Assembly (NCBI GenBank): GCA_038501625.1
Contig: JAZAYU010000003.1
Coordinates: 1,739,001 to 1,803,000 of the forward strand
DNA length: 64,000 nt
Origin: Corbicula japonica
Taxonomy: Eukaryota; Mollusca; Bivalvia; Venerida; Cyrenidae
Reading direction: 5' to 3'
Of the stretch, positions 49,501-54,613 are shown one piece after another. The first letter of the stretch is position 1. Every line of letters begins with the position of its first letter. The notes beneath the pieces are model-generated. The model was not told the origin of the DNA. It saw only the letters and a list, made by a program, of their open reading frames with translations, and made no database searches. The translations under genes and the position numbers were made by a program.

Positions 49501-52381
49501 CGTTCACAGCAAAGCAAACGATTTGTAACAACCAAGTAACGCTTGTGTAACGACTGACTCGCGATAGCCGAACGCGTGCAACGCTCGTTGAACGTTGGTA
49601 AAACGTTCCACGAACGTTCTTAAAAGTTCTTCAGCGTTAAAAATTAAACGTTGGAGAACGCTGGCCTCAGTGAAAATGTTTGTGCTTGTTCAAAAAAGTT
49701 TTTCCGGACCAGCGTTCTCCGCCGATTCCGGCGATCATTGGCGTTCACCGATGTTCACTAGCGTTCAAACAACGCAGTTCTGACGATATCCAAGCAACCA
49801 TGGACGACTAACAACGTTTCCTCAAACGTCGTTGAACGCTGGTCAGAACCTCATAGTGTGACGGCCCCATAACATTCAAGGAATTACGATTTTACCTGCC
49901 GTTAACCAAAAACCGGCATAGATGGGAAGAAAAAGTGTAAATCACGACAAAATTTTAACCATTAATTGTGGACATTATCATGTTTAATGAGTTTATTCCC
50001 GATTTCAGACAATTTGGATGCCACCTTCAGCGCTGTAAATAGAGCGGAGCTCACACAAGCGTCCGATTCTGATCTAAAGCGGCTCATGCAGCAGAAGCAA
50101 CAAATGATGTCTAAAAATAACGTAGCGCCACAGTTGGATGCCGGAAATGACGTTAATTTTTCTATAATGAAGAAACGTAAAATGATGAAAAAACAGAAAC
50201 GTATGGAAAAAGCAAAGAAGAGAGAAAGAAGACTTCAAATGAAAGAGAAGAAAAGAAGAATGAAAGAAGAGAAAATGAAACAATCAAAAGAGGAAATGAA
50301 AAATTCAATAGCTGAAAAAGTAGACTGTATGGTAACAGAATGGACACAATGGGAAGAGTGCTCTGAAAAGTGTGGAAAGCAATATATATCTCGGACTAGA
50401 ATGATTAAACGACAGCCAGAAAATGGCGGGAAAGAGTGTCCAAAAAAATTAAGCCGAAAACGAAAGTGCCGCTTGCCTAAATGTCGTAAGTATCAAGAAA
50501 AAACACATAATGTATCGAATATTTATATAAAGAGGTCTTGGCGTAAGAGGTTCATTACTTTGTAGTTTGGGCCACATAAGAAAGTGGGTTATGAACATTT
50601 TCGTCTTCATCGTTGATTTCAAACAGGGTTGGCTTGATCACTATTTATGCAAGCGTTTCTTTTACTAACAATAAAGTAAGAATTGTTAAACATTTAAGCA
50701 ATCAATGTTATTTCTTGAAAATGCACTGGCTGTAGCAAAGAAAAGAATCTCGAGCTTTTGACTGCTGGGTCATCTAGAAACTTGTGTATTTCAACCAATT
50801 AAAGTGTTTGAAACTGGAGACTGGTCTTCAATATCAGTTTTGATGATCAAGAACCGTGGGCGATCTCGCCAAAGTGTTCTGTTTTGATAATGGAAGTTGA
50901 TAAATTACAATCCACAATTTAATTTAAAGGTACACGTTTTATTTTTTTATTCCAACAGCACGGGACTGCAAGGTGTCTCCGTGGAGTGACTGGGGCGCGT
51001 GCACTGCCACATGTGGACCAGAGGCTGTGAAAGAACGCACGAGAAAAGTCATGAAAAAGCCGAAGAACGGCGGAATGGACTGTCCCAGCTTGATGGAAAG
51101 ACAGTCCTGCAACCTTAAAGCCTGTAATGATGACAAGGTGGTAAGAACATTTACAATGCAATAATCGTTGGGTTTGAGTAAGCCAACCTAATAAAGCAAT
51201 CACGTGTTGTTGCACTGTAAACACCATAATTGATATTGATATTGTCCAACAATATTGACCTGGCACCTCATTAAATTTCGTAAAGGTCATAGGAAAAACA
51301 CTGGTACATACGTGTAACCCAAGAACAAATTGATATAAATGTTCACTCCGAACGTCAGTGAGTTGTGGTGTATTGGTATACATGCCGGACTACGGATCTG
51401 ATGGTCTCTGGTTCGAATCCTTACAAACATTATTTTATAAAAATACACAATTTTTCTTTTACTCGTAAAAAAATTATTTGAAATCGTTTTACTACTCGTA
51501 CATCTGGTTTTAGAATACCCTTTGAATAGTGTTTTTCTAAAATTTTATTTGTGACTTTATGCAACCGTATAGGCTATAAATGCTTTTTACTTTAGCCCAT
51601 ACACGCAAAATATTCAGTTATAAAATACTTCACACTACACCGTTAGTTTACACAGAAAAATAACAGTCTATACGAGTTTTAAAAGAATATAAACTTGAAA
51701 ATTAAAATAAAACAAACAAAAGTGGCTAAACATTAATTCGAACCCACGAGTTTACGTCTTTATTCTCGAATTTAAACACTTTTACCGACTGCGCTAAGCG
51801 GGCTTCTTACATTTTTGTAGCTTATTAAAATTCGTTATACATAACATATCGATTTAAATTTAGATCGTAAAGTTTACGAAATATACCGACTACAGGGTCA
51901 AATTCAAGAGTGCCAGGTCAATGTTGTTGGACAATAACTAAGAAACCGTAGGCCTATAAAGTTCTGTCATTAAATGGTGACGAAACTGACATGTGAAGAA
52001 CGGAAGCGGTGCTGCTTCTTTATGATAATCTGAGACCTTCAACCATTGTTAAGCAATGGTAAATCCTTCTACCTAGACGGTGGATGTCGTATAAAAAGAC
52101 ATAATTTTCGTTGTAAAGTAAAATTTATGATTAACAGGAAAAGGACCTTTAAACAATAATTATTTCGTTTGTATTTAAAAGGAAAAAGCTATTGATATAA
52201 AACATGTAAATTACATATTCGCTTTGTTTAACTTGGGTTGAAACAAAATGAATGTAGTTGAATTAGTTATTAAAATAAAACATTTTTAATTATTGATACA
52301 CTGATGTTTATTCAAATTTTGTTTGTCTTACAGGCAATGAAGGAGTTTATGGAATCTATGCAAAAACAACCACCAACATAA
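22258..52381 (+). CDS. SPON1-like: F-spondin-like secreted matrix protein (Reeler, Spondin_N, 4 TSR, Kunitz), 5' incomplete
   Basis: Thirteen exons (listed separately) join in one frame with GT-AG introns, giving 810 residues and a TAA stop at 52379-52381; numbering here starts at the first complete codon. Domains in order: C-terminal half of Reeler (1-103), Spondin_N (about 124-338, with the DCCACG, WEYGGYA, GPSPDW and WDAGTD signatures), Met/Lys-rich linker (353-372), TSR1 (373-423), TSR2 (454-508), Kunitz (521-571), basic Met-rich segment (627-679), TSR3 (682-734), TSR4 (738-790), short tail. F-spondins are secreted extracellular-matrix proteins acting in axon guidance and cell adhesion. 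Reeler + Spondin_N + TSR + Kunitz is the invertebrate arrangement known from fat-spondin and worm SPON-1. N-glycosylation sequons occur at residues 34, 263, 516 and 625. The signal peptide and first half of Reeler are missing because the 5' exons were not found. Family assignment is very secure; orthology is inferred from domain order. Confidence 0.95.
22381..22592. mobile_element. MITE family B, in intron A-B
   Basis: It begins TTAATCCTTAACTCAATATA only 14 bases after exon A ends. It includes GAAGATCCAGATAAGC, the central AAAAATAACC and GATCTGCATCTACACTGTTC. Confidence 0.8.
22600..24281. other. Intron A-B, unique part
   Basis: After the MITE B copy the rest of this intron shows no repeat or exon that I can recognise. 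A GTAGA triplication sits near 22929-22943. Confidence 0.6.
24282..24409 (+). CDS. SPON1-like: F-spondin exon B: Reeler domain, C-terminal part
   Basis: The acceptor is TTCATTCGCAG and the donor GTAATG. It continues in frame from exon A (phase 0 to 2). It encodes a segment with the Reeler cysteine (AEGCSGSVITY) and the W-K-A-P-P-HGC motif that corresponds to the W-x-A-P-P-x-GC strand of F-spondin. Confidence 0.93.
24410..25930. other. Intron B-C, first part
   Basis: No repeat family or exon recognised before the first MITE A at 25937. Intron B-C (24410-32312, 7.9 kb) is the longest in the visible gene. Confidence 0.6.
25937..26087. mobile_element. MITE family A, rearranged copy
   Basis: Both outer ends are present (CCCAAGATTATAAAACTGAG and CTCAGTTTTATAATCTTC). 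The interior is scrambled: GGTCGCCATTTCAGCCAATC comes before a second AATCTGACTGGCTGAAATGG. Confidence 0.85.
26382..26617. mobile_element. MITE family B, full copy
   Basis: It starts TTAACCCTTTAATCCGTGGG and ends CCATGGATTGAAGGTTAA, with TTAA at both borders, and has GATCAGGATC-type arms. Confidence 0.85.
26620..28535. other. Intron B-C, middle part
   Basis: Apart from the MITE A copy at 27226 there is a local duplication: CGATCATTTTCGG...TTCTACTTTAAAATTC occurs at about 27437-27470 and 27522-27555. No exon is supported. Confidence 0.55.
27226..27354. mobile_element. MITE family A hairpin, slightly shortened
   Basis: GGGCTGAAGGTTATAAAGCT to TTTTATAACCTTGGGAC. The centre has lost the GACTGGTC loop, so the arms meet directly as GCTGAAATGGCCAATC. 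Confidence 0.92.
28541..28680. mobile_element. MITE family A hairpin, diverged copy
   Basis: GTGCCCAAGGTTATAAAACT to ATATAACCTTTAGCCC, with several arm substitutions and a shortened centre. Confidence 0.9.
28690..29515. other. Intron B-C, unique stretch with purine-rich tract
   Basis: It contains an imperfect ACAGAACAGA/GGGCAGGGAAGGGC purine-rich run at about 29218-29312 and no recognised gene. Confidence 0.6.
29524..30691 (+). mobile_element. Helentron-like non-autonomous element with ~146-bp tandem core, copy 1
   Basis: It starts TTAGCTCACCTGAGC. Near the 3' end the inverted CTCAGGTGAGC recurs, followed by AGGGCCAACATGGCCCT (a hairpin) and CTTGTTT. After the head come four GTCCGTC-type repeats and about six units containing AAGGTCAAGGTCACTGTTGC. 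Subterminal inverted repeats, a central tandem array, a 3' hairpin and T-rich borders are the layout of Helentron-derived elements; that class is inferred, the structure is seen. Confidence 0.85.
30700..31575. other. Intron B-C, between Helentron-like copy 1 and a SINE
   Basis: No exon or repeat recognised. Confidence 0.55.
31581..31735 (+). repeat. SINE-like repeat S, copy 1
   Basis: GAGTTGCGCTGAACCCGGGG, CTCAATCAAACCGAGCCTGC and GATGGCTTTCAAAGTTCCC match in order a second copy at 35748-35887. Confidence 0.75.
31736..31990 (+). repeat. Degenerate minisatellite of ~35 bp
   Basis: The motif AGTGAAGGCCAAACAGTGCT followed by TCATATATT recurs five to seven times with variation, directly following the SINE-like repeat. 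Confidence 0.7.
32313..32389 (+). CDS. SPON1-like: F-spondin exon C: end of Reeler domain
   Basis: A 77-bp exon with acceptor GAATATTTCAG and donor GTAAGG. It encodes the last Reeler strand, WFKDEGALTLKLCDE, the counterpart of the family's FQDEGSLTKKLCE ending. Phases (1 base in, 1 base out) match both neighbours. Confidence 0.92.
32652..34567 (+). mobile_element. Helentron-like non-autonomous element with 145-bp tandem core, copy 2
   Basis: Same head (TTAGCTCATCTGAGC), GTCCGTC repeats, subterminal CTCAGGTGAGC and terminal AGGGCCATCATGGCCCT hairpin plus CTTGTTTT as the 29524 copy. About 12 tandem units are present, and the first several are spaced exactly 145 bases and nearly identical. The 64-residue open frames repeated here are by-products of the array: 145 is not a multiple of three. 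It lies in intron C-D. Confidence 0.88.
34570..35190. other. Intron C-D, unique stretch
   Basis: No exon or repeat recognised. Confidence 0.55.
35195..35339. mobile_element. MITE family A hairpin, full copy
   Basis: AAAGTTATAAAACTGAGATT to AGCTTTATAACCTTAGGCAA; centre GGCGACTGGTCGTC with a single arm mismatch. Confidence 0.93.
35648..35735 (-). repeat. Possible tRNA-like SINE fragment
   Basis: On the - strand TTGCTCAATCGGTAGCGTAA resembles a D-arm/A-box. No clear B-box follows, so the call is weak. Confidence 0.3.
35748..35887 (+). repeat. SINE-like repeat S, copy 2, abutting exon D
   Basis: GAGTTGCCCTAAACCAGGGG, ACTCAAGCGAACCGACCCTG and GGTGGCTTTCAAAGTCTTTT parallel the 31581 copy. Its 3' pyrimidine-rich tail runs straight into the splice acceptor of exon D. 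Confidence 0.75.
35893..36039 (+). CDS. SPON1-like: F-spondin exon D: start of Spondin_N domain
   Basis: A 147-bp exon encoding a charged linker, then PDCCACGEARYKMVFEGLW and THPKDFP, the diagnostic opening of the Spondin_N domain. The cysteines are residues 124, 125 and 127. The acceptor TCATCTTTTTACAG is continuous with the tail of a SINE-like repeat immediately upstream (see findings). The donor is GTAATT. Confidence 0.95.
36131..36676 (+). repeat. ~31-bp minisatellite, 18 units
   Basis: Units of the form AACCCAAAGAAACTGCTAGT followed by TTTACTGGTTT repeat 18 times with drift; later units carry TTTTACTTGTTT variants. It begins about 90 bases after exon D, inside intron D-E. Read-through of exon D into it would add repeated Pro-Lys-Glu residues. 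Confidence 0.95.
37125..37304. mobile_element. MITE family D, copy 2
   Basis: ACAGTGAAACCTGCCTTAGT at one end and GCTAAAGACAAGTTTGACTG inverted at the other, with GGGTGGCTGCT and AGCCACCTG arms. It is in the opposite orientation to the 6117 copy. Confidence 0.75.
37405..37465 (+). repeat. Possible tRNA-derived SINE head
   Basis: GTATTAGCTAGTAGATTG resembles a decayed A-box and GAGGTTCCAATCC a B-box at tRNA-like spacing. No acceptor stem is visible. Confidence 0.35.
38836..38987 (+). CDS. SPON1-like: F-spondin exon E: Spondin_N core
   Basis: A 152-bp exon with acceptor TTTCGATTTCAG and donor GTAAGT. It encodes HWSNIIGATHTEDYHIWEYG followed by GYAERGVREVCEYG, the conserved Spondin_N core. A cysteine at residue 189 stands where vertebrate F-spondin, as I recall it, has a small residue. 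Confidence 0.95.
39008..39112. mobile_element. MITE family A, shortened copy just after exon E
   Basis: GTCCAAGGTCATAAACTAAA, GGAGACCAGTCTCAAATCTC and TTGGCTGAATGGAGA, then the inverted AATCTCAGGTTTACAATC. It starts 21 bases after exon E ends. Confidence 0.8.
39120..40370. other. Intron E-F, first part
   Basis: AT-rich, no recognised exon or repeat. Intron E-F spans 38988-44554. Confidence 0.55.
40374..40520. mobile_element. MITE family A hairpin, full copy
   Basis: GGGCTGAAGGTTATAAAGCT to AGCTTTATAACCTTGGGCC; centre GGCGACCAGTCGCC. Its right border touches a family C element. Confidence 0.94.
40519..40663 (-). mobile_element. MITE family C, reverse orientation
   Basis: It starts CCAGGCTCGGATGCATGATT and ends CCTCTGGATCCGCCCCTG; both terminal inverted repeats of the family are present. 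It abuts the MITE A copy. Confidence 0.8.
40670..42730. other. Intron E-F, middle part
   Basis: AT-rich. The words CAGAGGGTGGTC and ACCACCCTCTGATTTTAAT occur in inverted orientation near 40783-40800 and 42211-42224, so 40.7-42.3 kb could be a large decayed inverted-repeat element. No coding exon seen. Confidence 0.4.
42735..42865 (+). mobile_element. MITE family C, degraded copy
   Basis: CATCGAACCTCCTTTTTGGG, CAGCAAATCATGGGG and a TAACTACACTAAGAATG block match family C. A 13-C run (42844-42856) follows. Confidence 0.6.
43009..43233. mobile_element. MITE family B, diverged copy
   Basis: It has the two GATCAGGGTC/CTAATCAGCC arms, a central GATTAGTTCTCACCAAGAAC and the ATCCATTGAGTAAATGG end, all recognisably family B with many changes. 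Confidence 0.7.
43325..43445. mobile_element. MITE family A, shortened copy
   Basis: GCAAAAGATCATGAAACTAA to GGTTTAATGATCTTAAGCCC, with CAGTCTTAAATCTCAATAGC and an incomplete centre. Confidence 0.85.
43450..44190. other. Intron E-F, last unique stretch
   Basis: No exon or repeat recognised. Confidence 0.55.
44197..44336. repeat. Inverted pair of tRNA-like sequences
   Basis: GCTGGGATTCGAACC at the left and GTTCGAATCCCAG at the right are opposed B-boxes. Between them GACATGGCCGCATGGCCTAG and CTAGACCATGCGGTCATGTC are nearly complementary, so the whole 140 bases folds back with a loop near 44255-44270. Confidence 0.75.
44555..44699 (+). CDS. SPON1-like: F-spondin exon F: Spondin_N core
   Basis: A 145-bp exon with acceptor GTTATTTCAG and donor GTAAGT. 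It encodes the TVIKTSPMW region and the signature FLSLLTMIGPSPDWCVG. The vertebrate form, as I recall it, reads PDWNVG, so Cys251 here is an additional cysteine. Confidence 0.95.
44890..45030 (+). mobile_element. MITE family C, copy in intron F-G
   Basis: GGCAGGGGTGGATCCAAATA at the start, GGCCAGAACGTTGGCAATTA inside and TCCTACATCCGACCCTG at the end. Its right end abuts a MITE A copy. Confidence 0.75.
45031..45178. mobile_element. MITE family A hairpin, full copy
   Basis: GGGCTGAAAGTTATAAAGCT to TTTCATAACCTTGGGCAC; near-perfect arms, centre TTGCGACTGGTCGCCA. Confidence 0.95.
45373..45479 (+). CDS. SPON1-like: F-spondin exon G: Spondin_N, WDAGTD segment
   Basis: A 107-bp exon with acceptor TTGTTTGCAG and donor GTAAGT. 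It encodes VCQENCTWADEVVVDLYPWD followed by AGTDDGIKYV. The WDAGTD motif is characteristic of Spondin_N. Asn263 is in an NCT sequon. Confidence 0.95.
45502..45606. mobile_element. MITE family A, shortened copy just after exon G
   Basis: GGGCTGGACGTTTTAAAACT and AAACCAGTCTTAAATCTCAA, then directly CAGTCAGATGCTTGATGTTT and the inverted end. It starts 23 bases after exon G ends and lacks the central CCAAT boxes. Confidence 0.8.
45610..46240. other. Intron G-H, unique part
   Basis: AT-rich with no recognised exon. The rest of the intron is the microsatellite below. Confidence 0.6.
46244..46515. repeat. Compound (ATT)n / (GAT)n microsatellite
   Basis: Alternating blocks: ATT, then a short GAT block, ATT again, a long GAT block and a final ATT block, joined by TTATGATG and GATGACTATT. 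It ends 36 bases before exon H. Long Ile/Asp/Tyr or Asn/His open frames across it are repeat artefacts. Confidence 0.97.
46552..46792 (+). CDS. SPON1-like: F-spondin exon H: end of Spondin_N and Met/Lys-rich linker
   Basis: A 241-bp exon with acceptor TTTAAATTACAG and donor GTAAGC. It encodes HPDSPFYGPDPV and ARVTLTKLKEVC, the C-terminal helix region of Spondin_N, then a Ser/Glu-rich stretch and a Met/Lys-rich end (DMMKQKMMMTKKL). A compound ATT/GAT microsatellite ends 36 bases before this exon. Confidence 0.94.
46805..46951. mobile_element. MITE family A hairpin, just after exon H
   Basis: TTGCCCAAGATCATAAAACT to CAGTTTTATAATCTTAAGC; centre GGCGACTGGTCGCC. It starts 12 bases after exon H ends. 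Confidence 0.93.
47177..47316 (+). mobile_element. MITE family C, degraded copy
   Basis: GCCCAGAACGTTGGAAATTA, ATGTAACTATCACAAGGCTG and CCTCATTGTGGAAATGATGT follow the order seen in the other family C copies. Confidence 0.55.
47415..47864 (+). CDS. SPON1-like: F-spondin exon I: thrombospondin repeats 1 and 2
   Basis: A 450-bp exon with acceptor TTGTTTTCAG and donor GTAAGA. It encodes TSR1 (WSEWTDCSTNCGTGMRRRSR, six cysteines) and, after a ~30-residue linker, TSR2 (WSDWSPCSAKMCGRGVRERW, six cysteines). Both carry the WxxW C-mannosylation motif. It ends with a KNFT sequon. Confidence 0.96.
47937..48701. mobile_element. Terminal-inverted-repeat element E (ACTGTAAAAC ends), intron I-J
   Basis: The left end ACTGTAAAACGCATTATTTT is inverted at the right end as AATAAAACCAGTTTTACAGT. 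Both end regions are full of TTCGCGA words, while the centre (about 48070-48540) is ordinary AT-rich DNA. No transposase frame is visible, so it is non-autonomous. Confidence 0.7.
48868..49038 (+). CDS. SPON1-like: F-spondin exon J: Kunitz protease-inhibitor domain
   Basis: A 171-bp exon with acceptor TTACTTTTTAG and donor GTAAAA. It encodes one complete Kunitz domain (residues 521-571) with exact cysteine spacing C-8-C-15-C-7-C-12-C-3-C. The residue after the second cysteine, the P1 position of the reactive loop, is Arg followed by Gly, as expected for an inhibitor of trypsin-like proteases. In-frame phases at both ends show the domain belongs to the F-spondin gene. Confidence 0.96.
49139..49868. 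mobile_element. Terminal-inverted-repeat element F (GGGGCCGTCACACTATGACG ends), intron J-K
   Basis: The left terminus GGGGCCGTCACACTATGACG and the following TTCTGGTCAACGTTC are inverted at the right end (GAACGCTGGTCAGAACCTCA and TAGTGTGACGGCCCC), about 35 bases each side with few mismatches. The interior is packed with GAACGTT/AACGTTC words. No transposase frame. Confidence 0.85.
50009..50485 (+). CDS. SPON1-like: F-spondin exon K: basic Met-rich helical segment and TSR3
   Basis: A 477-bp exon with acceptor CCCGATTTCAG and donor GTAAGT. The first two thirds encode a polar linker with a Gln/Met patch (MQQKQQMM), then residues 627-679: 53 residues with 25 Lys/Arg, 8 Glu and 8 Met, probably a charged single helix or coiled coil. 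An R-x-R-R (RERR) furin-type motif lies at 647-650. The last third is TSR3 (WTQWEECSEKCGK..., residues 682-734, six cysteines). Confidence 0.93.
50795..50857. mobile_element. Possible MITE family A remnant
   Basis: AACCAATTAAAGTGTTTGAA, ACTGGAGACTGGTCTTCAAT and ATCAGTTTTGATGATCAAG resemble a diverged right arm of family A in intron K-L. Confidence 0.45.
50959..51140 (+). CDS. SPON1-like: F-spondin exon L: thrombospondin repeat 4
   Basis: A 182-bp exon with acceptor TATTCCAACAG and donor GTAAGA. It encodes TSR4 (WSDWGACTATCGPEAVKERT, six cysteines, residues 738-790) and the residues NDDKV. The GTAAGA donor was chosen over the GTGGTA three bases upstream because it fits the consensus. Either leaves phase 0. 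Confidence 0.94.
51352..51421 (+). repeat. tRNA-like sequence in element G, forward
   Basis: TGGTGTATTGGTATACATGC resembles an A-box/D-arm and CTGGTTCGAATCC is a good B-box, spaced as in a tRNA. Acceptor-stem pairing is not evident. Confidence 0.5.
51733..51808 (-). repeat. tRNA-like sequence in element G, reverse
   Basis: On the - strand GCCCGCTTAGCGCAGTCGGT is a strong A-box region and GTGGGTTCGAATTAATG a near-consensus B-box. The lack of a matching acceptor stem suggests a tRNA-derived segment rather than a gene. Confidence 0.5.
51940..52333. other. Intron L-M, 3' part
   Basis: AT-rich sequence between element G and the terminal exon, with no recognised feature other than the exon M acceptor. 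Confidence 0.6.
52334..52381 (+). CDS. SPON1-like: F-spondin exon M: C-terminal tail and stop
   Basis: The acceptor is GTTTGTCTTACAG. Fifteen codons encode AMKEFMESMQKQPPT, then TAA. Phase 0 matches exon L. The tail echoes the Met/Lys/Glu composition of the two internal linkers. The 3' UTR begins at 52382. AATAAA-type hexamers occur near 54096 and 54438, but I cannot tell which, if any, is used. Confidence 0.85.
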   Translation, partial: AMKEFMESMQKQPPT

Positions 52382-53450
52382 CTCAGGTTCAATAATACCA
52401 TTTGTTCTTGCTTAGTGACAGTCAAACTGCTGAAAGAGCATGAACATAGGTATACTACAGGACAGTGTTGATACAAACTGATTGCATATTGACTTGTGTT
52501 CATGCAAATAGACAGTGAAACTGCAATTTTCTTCGCATGGATACTCCGTACCACGGCCAGAATACAAATCAAACTTTCAGGGATTCGTGCTCTTGATACG
52601 GATGTGAGAAATAAGTGCTGTTGTTCCACGTTGTTCTTTTCTGCCAGAAAACGGTCTAAAATCATAAACTTGAAACTGGAGACCAGTCGACAGTAGCATG
52701 CAGCTGATTGGTTGATATTTATATTAATCTTCAAACTGACCAATCACAGGCTAGCGTTTGAAGACTGGGCTTCAATTTCAGTTTAGGTATCAGGCCTTGA
52801 TTAGTGCGTGATCTAGACTTCTGTTGTTTTTTTCGCGATAGGCTGTGGAAACTTTTGGAATAATAGATATTCTTGTAGTAGAACTGTGTTTCGTTTGAAG
52901 TGAAGCAAACATACAACGGACATCCAACTGAGGATGCTTAAGTGTTCTAGTGCATATCACTTGCTCGGATTTGACTGCTGTCATATTACTGTTCCGGAAA
53001 GGTTGCGGGAGGCGGTTAGACAGTTTCTGAACTCGCAAACAACCAGTCTTTTGACAAACAAAGTGCTAATCTAAAACTACTTTAATGCCTAATATGATAG
53101 AATGCAGCTTTTCAATGTATACTACTTAAATTTTATTAGGATCACTTACGTTGTATAGGTATCCTCAAAGTCCAAAATGCGTGTGTTAAGAACTTAAGAA
53201 CTGGAATCATTATTTTATCGCTTTCATCAGGGTATGGAAACATTTGTAGTTATTTAACGGCTTACTGTATACAACCCAAATGTTTTCATACCCCAATACG
53301 CGATAAAATATAAATTCAATTCTTTTTATTTACACAAAACCTTTTGCTGGTCAGTTTATAAAATTGATAGAACACTTACATCTATTGACTGAACAGAACT
53401 GACGTTCTTGACATTCTTTTCGAGGATGATGAACTAAGATTTTGCAGACA
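52382..53450 (+). other. Likely F-spondin 3' UTR start
   Basis: Sequence directly after the stop codon. It holds a diverged MITE A (52653-52796). The cleavage site cannot be placed. Confidence 0.4.
52653..52796. mobile_element. Diverged MITE family A-like hairpin in the probable 3' UTR
   Basis: GGTCTAAAATCATAAACTTG, CTGGAGACCAGTCG and GCTGATTGGTTGATATTTA face CTGACCAATCACAGGCTAGC, GAAGACTGGGC and TTCAGTTTAGGTATCAGGCC in inverted order. It is related to family A but substantially different. Confidence 0.65.
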
Positions 53451-53454
53451 TTAG

Positions 53455-53600
53455 AGCTGAAGGTTATAAAGCTGAGATTGGAAACCAGTCTCAAATCTCA
53501 AGCATCTGATTGGCTGAAATGGCGACCGGTCGCCATTTCAGCCAATCAGATGCTTGAGATTTGAGACTGGTTTCCATGCTCAGTTTTATAACCTTGGGAC
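53455..53600. mobile_element. MITE family A hairpin, full copy
   Basis: GAGCTGAAGGTTATAAAGCT to TTTTATAACCTTGGGAC; arms almost perfect, centre GGCGACCGGTCGCC. Confidence 0.95.
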
Positions 53601-53609
53601 TAGGAGCAG

Positions 53610-54610
53610 ACTGTGATTCCTAGCAAAGTGTGAATAGTATATTAAGATTGAGTTCTTTTCCGGAAAATGTACAGCCAAATTTTCTTTCTTATAACACCAA
53701 CAGAAGTGTTGTTATGTTGGTATCATGCGCCAGTTTATTGTGTAAATACGGATATACTGTGCCTATAACAGTTATTTTTGGTATTACATGATCATTGTTA
53801 CTCAAACATATCATCTATTCATTTTATATTTGTTGTTTGTTTTTCTTCCTTTGTCTTCCGCCATATTTAAGAAGCAACTGAGAGTTACAAATATAAAATG
53901 AACTTCTAATGTGAAAGATTGTTTGCAAACAAAATCTTAAACTTTGTAATGCTTACAGTGTAAGTTAAGAAGAAGACCCCTTCACTTCTTATCTATCCGA
54001 GTTGTTTGTTTTTTAATCTTCATTTACACAATGACGACTTTTTAGGTTAACTTACCGAAAAATGTAAATCTGCATGAAAAAACAACAAAAACAACAATAA
54101 AAATAGAAAAGCTTATTGCGTGTAGGTTAGGCTAATAGAAATGTTCGGATCCAGATCAAGTTGATGACCGACGTGTGCAAAAGGTGTCAAACTTCCGAAC
54201 CTTTAATTAACGGTTATACGCCTTTTTTTTTAGGATTTTTTTAAAATTTTAAATGGTTTTAACTTGGGATGAATCTGGTCGTGTTTCAGTTATTGCCAAC
54301 GGCCAGAGTGCTGGATCCGCCACTTTTAGATTGTTTTATAAATCATTTCATGTCACTAGTCTATTCATGTTATATACATTTATATATTATATATATTTAT
54401 AAGATATAACCTGTTATGTGTTGTAATTTGTTTTTTTAATAAATTGACACAAACTGAATTTTTGTTTGCAGCATACAAATGAACAGAAAATATCAATGGG
54501 GTGGAAGTCATAACTATTTACAAAAGCTCGCTTAAACTTAGGCCTAGGAGCAAGAATGTCAGGCCTTGAGTTCACATTCTGGTAGCAAATAAGTAAAAAC
54601 TAAGCTAACC
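53610..54610. other. 3' flank of F-spondin, no gene
   Basis: AT-rich; possible AATAAA signals near 54096 and 54438. A scrap of family C (GCTGGATCCGCCAC) lies near 54312. Confidence 0.45.
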
Positions 54611-54613
54611 AAT

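Larger units (their letters stand above)
51241..51935. mobile_element. Terminal-inverted-repeat element G with two tRNA-like segments, intron L-M
   Basis: ATTGTCCAACAATATTGACC with TGGCAC at the left is mirrored by GTGCCAGGTCAATGTTGTTG with GACAAT at the right (one mismatch in 26). Inside are a forward tRNA-like head (51352-51421) and an opposed one (51733-51808). No transposase frame is visible. Confidence 0.8.

Noticed and set aside
50919..51383. 154-residue open frame on the - strand
   Set aside because: It is antisense to exon L (TSR4) and runs into element G; no family features.
51352..51808. Candidate genuine tRNA genes
   Set aside because: A- and B-boxes are present but no paired acceptor stems; they sit inside a transposable element, so they were called tRNA-like.
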